From Zavarzinella formosa DSM 19928 (lineage in GTDB: Bacteria; Planctomycetota; Planctomycetia; Gemmatales; Gemmataceae), in assembly GCF_000255705.1 (NCBI RefSeq), contig NZ_JH636442.1, positions 67,292-131,291 of the forward strand: DNA of 64,000 nt, given 5' to 3'. This document shows, one piece after another, positions 16,741 to 24,100 of the stretch (positions are counted from its first letter, which is position 1; each line of letters starts with the position of its first letter). A model generated the notes under the pieces. The model saw nothing but the letters and a program-made list of their open reading frames with translations, was not told where the DNA came from and did not search any database. The position numbers and the translations under genes are program-made.

Positions 16741-17583
16741 TTACGCGACGGTGTTGGTCAGCGTCCCGATGCCGTCAATCGTGATGTGGATCACGTCGCT
16801 GCTCGCCAGTGTGAAGGCATCAGGGGGGACGATGCCGGTTCCCGTCATCAACAACACGCCGTCCGGGAAGCTCATTTCCTTTCCGAGCCATTCCACCAAC
16901 GCCTCGGGGGTGCGGGCCATCATGCCGAGATTGGTGGTTCCTTCAAAGGCCGGTTTGCCGTCGCGTTCGATGGTCAGCTTGATACTGACTTCCGGCAACG
17001 GGGGCATGCCGCTCACCAGTGTGATGACCGGGCCGATGGCACAGGAACCGTCGTAAATCTTCGCCTGCGGCAGATAGAGGGGGTTTTCCCCCTCGATGTC
17101 GCGGGAGGACATGTCGTTGCCGATGGTGTAGCCGACAATCTTGAGGGCCGGGGAAATCACCAGCGTTAGTTCCGGTTCTGGCACGTTCCATTTGCCGTCG
17201 GCCCGGATGCGCACCTTGCCACCCGTCGGGACGGCCCGCCAAGAGGAGGCCTTCATGAACAACTCTGGGCGGTCGGCCGAATACACCTTGTCGTAGAACG
17301 ATGCGGCCCCGGCTGATTCCTCCTCGCGGGCGAGTTTGCTTCGCTTGTAGGTGACGCCCGCCGCCCAGATTTCCTGCTTGTCCACCGGGGGAAGTATGGT
17401 CACGTCCGTGAAGGGGACGCCGTTCGGATTGGCGGCCAGTTGCTCGGCGGTCAACGTCTCGGGATTCGGGGCCGCCAGCAAATCGCCAAGCGTTCCCGGC
17501 CACGAAAAGGCGTGAAACTTCCCGTGGGCGACAGCCCCGAACCGAATGATGCCGTCCGCGGTGCGGACTTTGGCCAACTGCAT
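16741..17583 (-). CDS. Fumarylacetoacetate hydrolase-family enzyme
   Basis: A 280-aa member of the FAH superfamily (hydrolases, hydratases and decarboxylases acting on 2-keto acids with Mg2+). Visible: ILPPVDKQEIWAAGVTY, the metal-ligand motif VPEPELTLVI (E-x-E), YTIGNDMSSRDIEGENPLYL, and KIYDGSCAIGP. The segment GENPLYLPQAK is typical of 2-keto-3-deoxy-sugar-acid dehydratases (for example arabinonate/xylonate pathways), so this is the likelier activity than true fumarylacetoacetase. ATG 17583 follows AGGG. No partner sugar-acid genes are seen nearby. Cytoplasmic. Confidence 0.88.
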   Translation of the reverse strand: MQLAKVRTADGIIRFGAVAHGKFHAFSWPGTLGDLLAAPNPETLTAEQLAANPNGVPFTDVTILPPVDKQEIWAAGVTYKRSKLAREEESAGAASFYDKVYSADRPELFMKASSWRAVPTGGKVRIRADGKWNVPEPELTLVISPALKIVGYTIGNDMSSRDIEGENPLYLPQAKIYDGSCAIGPVITLVSGMPPLPEVSIKLTIERDGKPAFEGTTNLGMMARTPEALVEWLGKEMSFPDGVLLMTGTGIVPPDAFTLASSDVIHITIDGIGTLTNTVA

Positions 17584-17676
17584 GATGCCACCCTGTGAGA
17601 GTCGGATTCAATTCTCAAAATTGTCCGGCGAACCGGGCGTTTGACAAGAGGGGGAATCGCGGCAAGCCATCGGCAT

Positions 17677-18144
17677 TCAACTCATCTTCTTCGCCTTTGT
17701 CCTCACCCCCAGCGGCACGCCGGGAAATTCGCACAATGGCACGCTCGGATTGGGTTCCGCAAGCACCTCGGCCAGCGTGCTTTCATGAAAGGCTTTTTCA
17801 ACCATTGCGAGAGCATCATCCATGCGTTTATGCAACGGACACAGATTGACCCCGTGTGTGGAAATGCCAAGGGGGCATGTTTTGATGCGTTTAATCGGAT
17901 CGACAGCGTTGACGACTTCCAGAATGGTCAACTCGGCCGGCGGCTTTGCCAGCAGTATCCCGCCGCCGATGCCGCGTTGAGACTTTACGATTCCATGCCG
18001 GTTCAACCCTTGCAAAATCTTGGCAAGGTAAGGGGCGGGCACCTTGGTGGTGGCGGCCATGGCTTCCGTCGTCGATGGTTCCTCCATGTGGGTGGCGAGG
18101 TAAACCACGGCCCGCAGGGCATATTCGACCGATTGGGAAAACAA
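17677..18144 (-). CDS. Rrf2-family transcription regulator (IscR/NsrR-like)
   Basis: A 155-aa Rrf2 regulator. The winged helix is clear (FSQSVEYALRAVVYLA, then PAPYLAKILQGLNRHGIV and RGIGGGILLAKP). The cluster-binding loop has Cys90, Cys102 and His105, which align with IscR Cys92, Cys104 and His107 without gaps. At the place of the middle IscR Cys98 there is Thr96, flanked by His97. A further Cys138 is near the end. An altered Fe-S ligand set is therefore likely. It is divergent from a protoglobin gene about 110 bases away, which makes control of that gene by NO, O2 or cluster state a reasonable inference. Confidence 0.9.
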   Translation of the reverse strand: MFSQSVEYALRAVVYLATHMEEPSTTEAMAATTKVPAPYLAKILQGLNRHGIVKSQRGIGGGILLAKPPAELTILEVVNAVDPIKRIKTCPLGISTHGVNLCPLHKRMDDALAMVEKAFHESTLAEVLAEPNPSVPLCEFPGVPLGVRTKAKKMS

Positions 18145-18253
18145 AGCTCGCTCCGGAAATCGGACGTTTTGATGTTGAATTCCATGATACGCGGATTAGA
18201 TTGAAACCAAAACAAGACATTTAGATCCGATATTCAATTTGGCGAGAAATCTG
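18145..18253. promoter_or_regulatory. Rrf2-protoglobin divergent promoter region
   Basis: This 109-base gap carries both promoters. It is AT-rich in 18170-18245. A weak dyad around a central GAATTC (about 18172-18190, ATGTTGAATTCCATGAT) is the only palindrome-like candidate for the Rrf2 operator; it is imperfect, so the assignment is tentative. Confidence 0.35.
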
Positions 18254-18826
18254 ATGCAAACAATTGATGAACCGCGACTGGAAAGCGACCTGGCGTACCG
18301 ATTCGGTTATGTGGCCGAATTCATGGGCTTCGGCGAGGCGGACATTGCCGCCATCCACGGGGCCGCCGGAGCCTTGGCCCCGTTGGTGCCGGGGTTGGTA
18401 GACGCCGTTTACGCCAAGCTTTTCAACTACACGTCCACTTGGCGGCACTTCGTCCCCCGACAGGATGGTTTTACCGGTGGCCTTCCGATGGCTCTGGAAG
18501 ATCTTCCTCCGGATCACCCGGTTATCGCTTTCCGCAAGGAACATCTGAGCCGGTATTTGGTGACGCTGGTGACCAAACCCTACGACGGCAAAATGCTTTC
18601 TTATCTCGACATGGTGGGCAAAATGCACACCAACAAGGCCGGGTCGAAAAACATCCATGTCCCCCTTGTGCAAATGAACGCCCTGATGGGTTTCGTGGCC
18701 GATGCTTTCAATGCGACCATCTTGGGCCTCGGACTGGATCGGGCGACAGAAGTCGCCACTCTGCGGGCTTTTGGCAAGTTGTTGTGGATTCAGAATGATT
18801 TAATCACACGGCAGTATGCCGTCTGA
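18254..18826 (+). CDS. Protoglobin
   Basis: A single-domain protoglobin of 190 aa, a heme globin that binds O2, CO and NO and is related to globin-coupled sensors. Visible landmarks: YRFGYVAEFMGFGEADI, YAKLFNYTSTWRHFVP, HLSRYLVTLVTKPYD and YLDMVGKMHTNKAG. His125 in the last segment is the best candidate for the proximal heme ligand. There is no output domain, so it is a stand-alone globin, probably for gas binding or NO detoxification. ATG 18254 is chosen over TTG 18239. Its head-to-head neighbour is an Rrf2 regulator. Confidence 0.88.
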   Translation: MQTIDEPRLESDLAYRFGYVAEFMGFGEADIAAIHGAAGALAPLVPGLVDAVYAKLFNYTSTWRHFVPRQDGFTGGLPMALEDLPPDHPVIAFRKEHLSRYLVTLVTKPYDGKMLSYLDMVGKMHTNKAGSKNIHVPLVQMNALMGFVADAFNATILGLGLDRATEVATLRAFGKLLWIQNDLITRQYAV

Positions 18827-18836
18827 AAAGGGTCAA

Positions 18837-19391
18837 TCACGGGGCCAACTTCGCCGATTCCCATCCGCTTCCGGTCCAGCGCAAGAGGGCACGGCGATTT
18901 TGGTCCGCAGTCAATTCCAGCACGTCCATTTCCGTCAGGTAGCAGACGATCACGGCAAAATGTCGAAAAGCCACCAGGTCGTCTTCCTCCGGGATGGCGG
19001 GCATCGGGGGATGATCCTCAACCATCTGCCCCGGCGATTCCACAGCGGCATACATGACCCGGTTGAGCGGGGCGATGGACAGCCACGCATCGTGGGCGAT
19101 GCCGTCCTCGATGTGAATTGACGCCACCGCCCGGCACCGGACCTGAATCCGGGTGGCTGGATCGTAAAAGAGGAGGGTCAATCGGGGATCGGTCTGCAAC
19201 TGGGCAATTTTGGGGCTTCGCACATCTGTGTGAACATGAATTGATCGTGTCGATTCATCGACGCGGCGGCGCACCACCAGCCGGGATTCGGGGAAAAAAC
19301 CCGGACCGAGCGACGCCATGCTCAATAATCGGAAGCCGTCTTCTCGATTGAGAAAAGCGAAGATCTCAGAGACGCTCGTCAGATCGATCAT
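18837..19391 (-). CDS. Pyridoxamine 5'-phosphate oxidase-like flavin-binding protein
   Basis: A 184-aa split-barrel protein of the PNPOx/general stress protein 26 group. The flavin-binding strand pair is visible as RSPKIAQLQTDPRLTLLFYDPATRIQVRCRA, where the family keeps the R-S-x-K and the aromatic residue after LLF. It most likely binds FMN or F420-type cofactors; the reaction cannot be told from the sequence. True PdxH has extra C-terminal residues (R-x-S-x..) that are not seen here. It is convergent with the protoglobin gene (10 bases apart) and close to the kinase operon on the same strand. Confidence 0.78.
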   Translation of the reverse strand: MIDLTSVSEIFAFLNREDGFRLLSMASLGPGFFPESRLVVRRRVDESTRSIHVHTDVRSPKIAQLQTDPRLTLLFYDPATRIQVRCRAVASIHIEDGIAHDAWLSIAPLNRVMYAAVESPGQMVEDHPPMPAIPEEDDLVAFRHFAVIVCYLTEMDVLELTADQNRRALLRWTGSGWESAKLAP

Positions 19392-19407
19392 GTTTTTTGC
19401 CGAGCAA

Positions 19408-20595
19408 CTATCGCTCGTGGCTTGTCTCCGGTGGTTTCAATGGCAGCCGAAGTTGAAATTCCGCCCCGGTTCCGGTGCCTTCGCTGTGGGCGGTCACGAA
19501 GCCGCCGTGCATGTCAACAAGCCTCTTCACAAGGGCGAGGCCGATCCCCAAGCCACCTTGGGAACGGTTCAGAGTGCGGTCAATTTGCGTGAACAGATCG
19601 AAGATTTTCGGCAACAATTCCGGAGGAATGCCGACGCCCGTGTCCCGGATGGTGATGACGTAGTGATCTTCGTTGAGAGCGGCGCTCATCGTCACTTTTC
19701 CACCCGTCTCGGTATATTTGGCGGCGTTGCCCAAGATGTTCGTGAGCATCTGCACCAGACGGACACGGTCGGCCACAATGGGGAGTTTTTCCGGGTGCCG
19801 GGGGGCTTCGAGCGTCAGCCCGGCTTTTTGGATGATCGGAAGCACGGCCTCAATGGCGTCTTGCATCACCTCGTTCAGGTCGGCCTCGACGAAAGTCAGG
19901 CGAAGTTTGCCGCGTGCGAGCCGGGAGACGTCCAGCAGGTCGTCGATGAGGCGGACCATGTGACGGACCTGCCGGTCCATCATCTGGCGGGATTGTTCGA
20001 CGGCATTCGGGTTCCCCTGGGCAAGCCGCAGGATTTCCAAGGCGTTGCGGATGGGGGCAAGCGGATTGCGAAGTTCGTGGGCCAGGGTGGCGAGAAAGTC
20101 ATCTTTTCGGCGGTCGGCGTCCAGCAGAGCTTCGTTGGCAGCCTCCAATTTCTTGGTCCGCTCGGCGACCTTGCGTTCCAGTTCTTGTTCGGTTTCCCAT
20201 TGCCGCCGGGCAAAACGGATAGCCCGTTCCAGCACCACGGCGTTCAGGCGGTTCTTTTCGAGATAATCCGAGGCCCCGGCGGACATGGCGGCTGTGTCAA
20301 TCTCGTCCTCGCTCTGCCCGGTCAGCAAGATCACCGGGCCGTGCAGAGCATGAACTTGAGTTTCCTTCACCAGATCAAGCCCGGTTTTCGCCCCAATGCG
20401 GTAGTCGATCAGGAAGACGTGATAATCGCCCTTGGAAATGGCCTCTTTGGCTGATTCGTAGTCGGAGACCCAAACCAGTTCGTAAGGTCCGCGCGGCATC
20501 TCGGCGACGACTTCCTTGGTGAGGGCGTAGTCGTCCGGGTCGTCATCCACCAACAGAAGCCGAATCACGCCCTCAGGGCGTCTGGCGTTGGACAT
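19408..20595 (-). CDS. REC-histidine kinase (third gene of coupled operon)
   Basis: A 395-aa soluble kinase. It has an N-terminal receiver domain (LLLVDDDPDDYALT; phosphoacceptor Asp in VFLIDYRIGAKTG; LLTGQSE; EKNRLN), a coiled coil ERKVAERTKKLEAANEALLD, a HisKA dimerisation domain with [16 protein letters not shown] (His is the site), and HATPase_c (N box ILGNAAKYT, DTGVGIPP, GGLGIGLALVKRLVDMHGG). There is no membrane segment. It probably takes signal from the neighbouring Rcp1-like regulator or the large kinase upstream. It overlaps the upstream gene by 23 bases, which suggests translational coupling. Confidence 0.92.
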   Translation of the reverse strand: MSNARRPEGVIRLLLVDDDPDDYALTKEVVAEMPRGPYELVWVSDYESAKEAISKGDYHVFLIDYRIGAKTGLDLVKETQVHALHGPVILLTGQSEDEIDTAAMSAGASDYLEKNRLNAVVLERAIRFARRQWETEQELERKVAERTKKLEAANEALLDADRRKDDFLATLAHELRNPLAPIRNALEILRLAQGNPNAVEQSRQMMDRQVRHMVRLIDDLLDVSRLARGKLRLTFVEADLNEVMQDAIEAVLPIIQKAGLTLEAPRHPEKLPIVADRVRLVQMLTNILGNAAKYTETGGKVTMSAALNEDHYVITIRDTGVGIPPELLPKIFDLFTQIDRTLNRSQGGLGIGLALVKRLVDMHGGFVTAHSEGTGTGAEFQLRLPLKPPETSHER

Positions 20596-21034
20596 CAGGC
20601 AACTCCACGATCTCCAGCCAATACTTGCCGATCGTCCTCACCACATCCACAAGGGCGTCGAACGTTACCGGTTTCGTGATATATGACGCAGCGGAGAGGT
20701 CATATGTTCTCAGAATGTCTTCCTCCGCCTTGGAGGTCGTCATAATAATCACCCGGATAGACTTAAACCGGGGGTCGGCCTTCAATTCGGCCAATGCCTG
20801 GCGGCCATCCTTGCGGGGCATGTTCAAGTCGAGCAAGATGATGCTCGGCCGCGGCGCGTCCTCCGGATTGGAGAACTTGCCTCGCTGGTTCAGATAATCG
20901 AGCAATTCAACGCCATCTTCGACGAACCGCAGGTCATTGGCGAGTCTGGCCTCGTCAAAAGCCTCTTTGGTCAGTTGTCGGTCATCCGGATCGTCGTCGG
21001 CCACCAAGATGGTCACGGGTCTGACGGATTTCAT
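20573..21034 (-). CDS. Rcp1-like single-domain response regulator
   Basis: A 153-aa receiver protein without output domain. The acidic pocket is seen in ILVADDDPDDRQL, the phosphoacceptor Asp in IILLDLNMPRKDG, Thr in IIMTTS, and Lys in YITKPVTF. The DLNMPRKDG form and the insert (LLDYLNQRGKF) are typical of Rcp1-type regulators that pair with phytochrome-like histidine kinases. Its ATG overlaps the stop of the upstream large kinase (ATGA, 21031-21034) and its end overlaps the next kinase, so the three products are probably made in fixed ratio. Confidence 0.93.
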   Translation of the reverse strand: MKSVRPVTILVADDDPDDRQLTKEAFDEARLANDLRFVEDGVELLDYLNQRGKFSNPEDAPRPSIILLDLNMPRKDGRQALAELKADPRFKSIRVIIMTTSKAEEDILRTYDLSAASYITKPVTFDALVDVVRTIGKYWLEIVELPDVQRQTP

Positions 21035-23859
21035 GGAAGCACCTTCCTCGTTGCTTTGGCCTGGGAGACTGGCATGTCGATGAGGAAGACAGCTCCTTCA
21101 TTGGGCTGGCTGCGGGCAACGATTGTTCCACCGTGGCGTTCCACGATCTTCCGACAGACTGCAAGTCCGATGCCAGTTCCCTCAAATTCGTGCTTGGCGT
21201 GCAAACGCTGAAACACTTCAAAGATCCGTTCGGCGTAAGATTGATCAAAACCGATGCCATTGTCCCGCAGGGTGATCCGCACCCCGTCCACGGTTGCGGG
21301 AGGGTCCGTGTTGGGCGGCAGTTCCCCGGTCGGCGTCGCCGTCACCTCGATGCGGGGGGCCACGTCTTTTTTGCGAAACTTCAATGAATTGGCGATCAGG
21401 TTTTGAAAAAGTTGCCGCATTTGAAGGGCGTCGGCTTCGATGGTTGGCAGCAACCCCGGCGTAACCGTTGCCCCGGTTTCACCGATACGGACTTCCAAAT
21501 CCGACAGCACCTCGCGCACCACCCGGCCAAGATCCACCGGGGCGAAGACGTGCGCCTTGCTGCTCACCCGCGAAAAAGAGAGCAGATCGTTGATGAGCGA
21601 CCTCATCCGGCCGGCCGAATTCAACATGCGATCAATGTATTCTCGCCCCTGCTCGCCGACCTGTTCCCGGAACTTGTTGGCCAACCGATCCCCGAAGGCT
21701 TGGATTTTACGAAGCGGTTCCTGCAAATCATGCGAGGCGACGTAGGCAAATTGCTCCAGTTCTTCGTTGCTGCGGCGCAGTTCAATGGCCACCGACCGCA
21801 CTTGCTCCTCGGCATGCTGGCGTTCCGAAACCTCCATTTGCAACGTCTCGTTCGTCTGCCGCAACACGGCAGTTTGTTCCCGGACACGATCCTCCAGTCG
21901 CTCGGCCTCTCGTTTTTGATCGTCGATGTCGTTGAGCGAGCCGATCCACTGATCCACGGAACCGTCCGGACGCCGCAAGGGTTCGATGGCGGTCTGGAAC
22001 CATCGAAACTGCCCGTCCTCCGCCCGTCGAACCCGAATTTCCAGCCGGGAAACCTCCGGCAACCCGCGCAGAACCCGGCCCCAAGCTTCCCCGACTGTGT
22101 TCAAGTCGTCCGGGTGGATGATGTCTTTCCATGAGAGATCCCCGCGACCCAGATCGGCCAGCCCGGTGTACTCCCTCCAGCGAGTGTTGAAGTAAGTGGG
22201 CCGCCCATGAGAATCGGTGTTCCAGACAAGTTGCGGAATTGATTCCGTGAGCGTGCGGAAGCGTTGGGCGTTTGTCTGCGCCTCGTCCGAAATTCTTCGG
22301 AAATCATCGATATCCGTGCAGGTTCCGAACCAGCGGATGATCTGCCCCGCCGCGTTTCGCACGGGCGTGGCGCGGGCGATGAACCAGCGATAGTCGCCCT
22401 CCCGGCCCCGGAGCCGGTATTCAATCTCGTAAAAATCGCCCGTTTGCAACGAGTGTTGCCAGCGTACCCGGGTGTTTTCAGAATCTCCCGGATGCAGGGG
22501 ATATTTCCAGTCGGAGCCGATGCTCTCTTCCGGGGTCAGGCCGGTGAATTCGTACCAGCGAGCATTGAAATATTCGAGGTAGCCATCCGGCCGGGCCGTC
22601 CAGACGATCTGCGGCATCGCCTCCGCAAGCGTGCGGAAGCGGTCTTCGCTTTCCTGCAATTGACGCTGGGCGCGGTGCTGTTCGGTGATGTCCCTCGCGA
22701 TCACGCCGAGGCCGAGGCTGAAGCCGTATTCGTGCCGGATCGGGAAGGCGCTCAACAGCCAGACCGTCGGTTCCCCTTTGTTGTCTCGCGGGGGCACTTC
22801 GCCGATCCGGCTGGCGATCGGCGTGTTTTTCGCCATCGCTTGTTCCAATTCGGCCAGCAAGTCATCGGAAAATTCCGGCAATACTTCCCTCGGCAGGCGG
22901 CCCATCGGATTGGCCACGGGCTTGTTCCGGGCTTGCAACAGGGGCAGGTTCGCCTTCAGGGATCGGAGCTTTTCATCAAAGAACGCGATGCCGACCGGGG
23001 CGTTGTCGATAAACGCATTCAACCGGGCGAGGGCGGCGGCCGTCTCCCGCTGAGAGTCGGCCAGTTGCTCGTTGGCCGTGCGAAGATCAGCGAGCGTTTG
23101 TTGCACCCGTTTTCGCCCGGTTCGCTGGGCTTCCCCGAGAATGGCGGTCACCACTCCGCAAAACAGGAACATCCCCACGACAATCTGATCGCTGACGGCC
23201 TCGATCTGACGCTTTTCACTGGGAAGCACAAACAACACCAACACCCCCAACATGCTCAGGAACATCGTGAGGATGGCGGGACCAAATCCGCTTCGCCACG
23301 AAATGAGCATCACGGCCACCAGCGGAATGACCATCGCGTGGTCGCCGGCCAGCAACGGGTCCAGCACTTGCCGGATGAGAACGGCCACCCCGGCGGCGAT
23401 GCCCGCCACCATGTAATCGAGAAACCGATTGTCCGACTCGGGTTCCGGGTCAGTGATTGTCGAACCTTGGGACAACGCCCGGCAGGCTTCCCACCAAGCG
23501 ATTGCCTTGGGGATCGCCGGAATCAGCGTGATGACGGCGGCCCAGCCGGCCACGGCCGTGAGAAGTTTCATGGTCCCAGCGAACCGGTAGACGGGGGCCT
23601 GAAACATGATTGCCATGACAAAGTGAGTCAGCCCGATCATGGCCAGGAACAGACCGAACATCCAAACCACGCGAGGAGGCGGCGGCAGGTTCTGTCGGCG
23701 AGTGAGCAGAAACGCCACCAGCGGGACAAGCACACACGCGAGAGAAATGGCGACATCCGAGCCAGTGTGCAGCCAGATGAGATTCCGGGTCCATCCGGCC
23801 ACCGTTTGCATCCGAACAAACGGCGAGGAATCAAAAAGACCGGTGAAAAACTCAAACAA
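21031..23859 (-). CDS. Sensor kinase with ETR1-like N-terminus, DUF4118-like helices, PAS repeats and phytochrome-type HisKA
   Basis: A 942-aa membrane sensor kinase. Residues ~28-115 are three helices related to the ethylene-receptor domain (GSDVAISLAC..., MFGLFLAMIGLTHFV..., MKLLTAVAGWAAVITLIPAI). Asp35 and His79 are kept, but ETR1 Tyr32 is Cys42 and copper-ligand Cys65 is Ile75. A second set of about four helices resembles DUF4118. Then come a PAS-like domain (FIDNAPVGIAFFD), two strong PAS/PAC domains, coiled coil, HisKA (FAYVASHDLQEPLRKIQAF) and HATPase_c (NLIANSLKF, DNGIGFDQ, GTGIGLAVCRKIVERHGG). TTG 23859 with GGGAGG is preferred over the earlier start at 23898 because it lines up with the other kinase. 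It is the first gene of the operon, divergent from the sigma-54 activator. Confidence 0.9.
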   Translation of the reverse strand: MFEFFTGLFDSSPFVRMQTVAGWTRNLIWLHTGSDVAISLACVLVPLVAFLLTRRQNLPPPPRVVWMFGLFLAMIGLTHFVMAIMFQAPVYRFAGTMKLLTAVAGWAAVITLIPAIPKAIAWWEACRALSQGSTITDPEPESDNRFLDYMVAGIAAGVAVLIRQVLDPLLAGDHAMVIPLVAVMLISWRSGFGPAILTMFLSMLGVLVLFVLPSEKRQIEAVSDQIVVGMFLFCGVVTAILGEAQRTGRKRVQQTLADLRTANEQLADSQRETAAALARLNAFIDNAPVGIAFFDEKLRSLKANLPLLQARNKPVANPMGRLPREVLPEFSDDLLAELEQAMAKNTPIASRIGEVPPRDNKGEPTVWLLSAFPIRHEYGFSLGLGVIARDITEQHRAQRQLQESEDRFRTLAEAMPQIVWTARPDGYLEYFNARWYEFTGLTPEESIGSDWKYPLHPGDSENTRVRWQHSLQTGDFYEIEYRLRGREGDYRWFIARATPVRNAAGQIIRWFGTCTDIDDFRRISDEAQTNAQRFRTLTESIPQLVWNTDSHGRPTYFNTRWREYTGLADLGRGDLSWKDIIHPDDLNTVGEAWGRVLRGLPEVSRLEIRVRRAEDGQFRWFQTAIEPLRRPDGSVDQWIGSLNDIDDQKREAERLEDRVREQTAVLRQTNETLQMEVSERQHAEEQVRSVAIELRRSNEELEQFAYVASHDLQEPLRKIQAFGDRLANKFREQVGEQGREYIDRMLNSAGRMRSLINDLLSFSRVSSKAHVFAPVDLGRVVREVLSDLEVRIGETGATVTPGLLPTIEADALQMRQLFQNLIANSLKFRKKDVAPRIEVTATPTGELPPNTDPPATVDGVRITLRDNGIGFDQSYAERIFEVFQRLHAKHEFEGTGIGLAVCRKIVERHGGTIVARSQPNEGAVFLIDMPVSQAKATRKVLP

Positions 23860-24100
23860 CGGTTGTCCTCCCGATTGGCGATGTCGCTTGGGAAACACAT
23901 CTTTTGAAACGCTGGATTCGGAATAAATGCAAAAAACCGTCCAAGGCGGCTTTTCTGGCGAGGGATTTTGCCTCCGAACTCCCGATTCTCCGTGCTCCGT
24001 TCCCGGTTGCGATCATTCGAGTCAACCATCTCCCATAGCAACAATGGGGCCACGGACTAGAATTAGGAAATCAATGAGATCGCACCACCCGGAGTCACCG

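Noticed and set aside
18145..18253. NsrR-type consensus operator in front of the protoglobin
   Set aside because: Only a weak imperfect dyad is seen; it does not match the known 11-1-11 pattern well enough to be called.
22264..23907. Long plus-strand open frame of 547 codons opposite the large kinase
   Set aside because: It is antisense to a clear multi-domain kinase, has no recognisable domain, and its composition (His/Gly/Arg-rich) is typical of a GC-rich antisense shadow.
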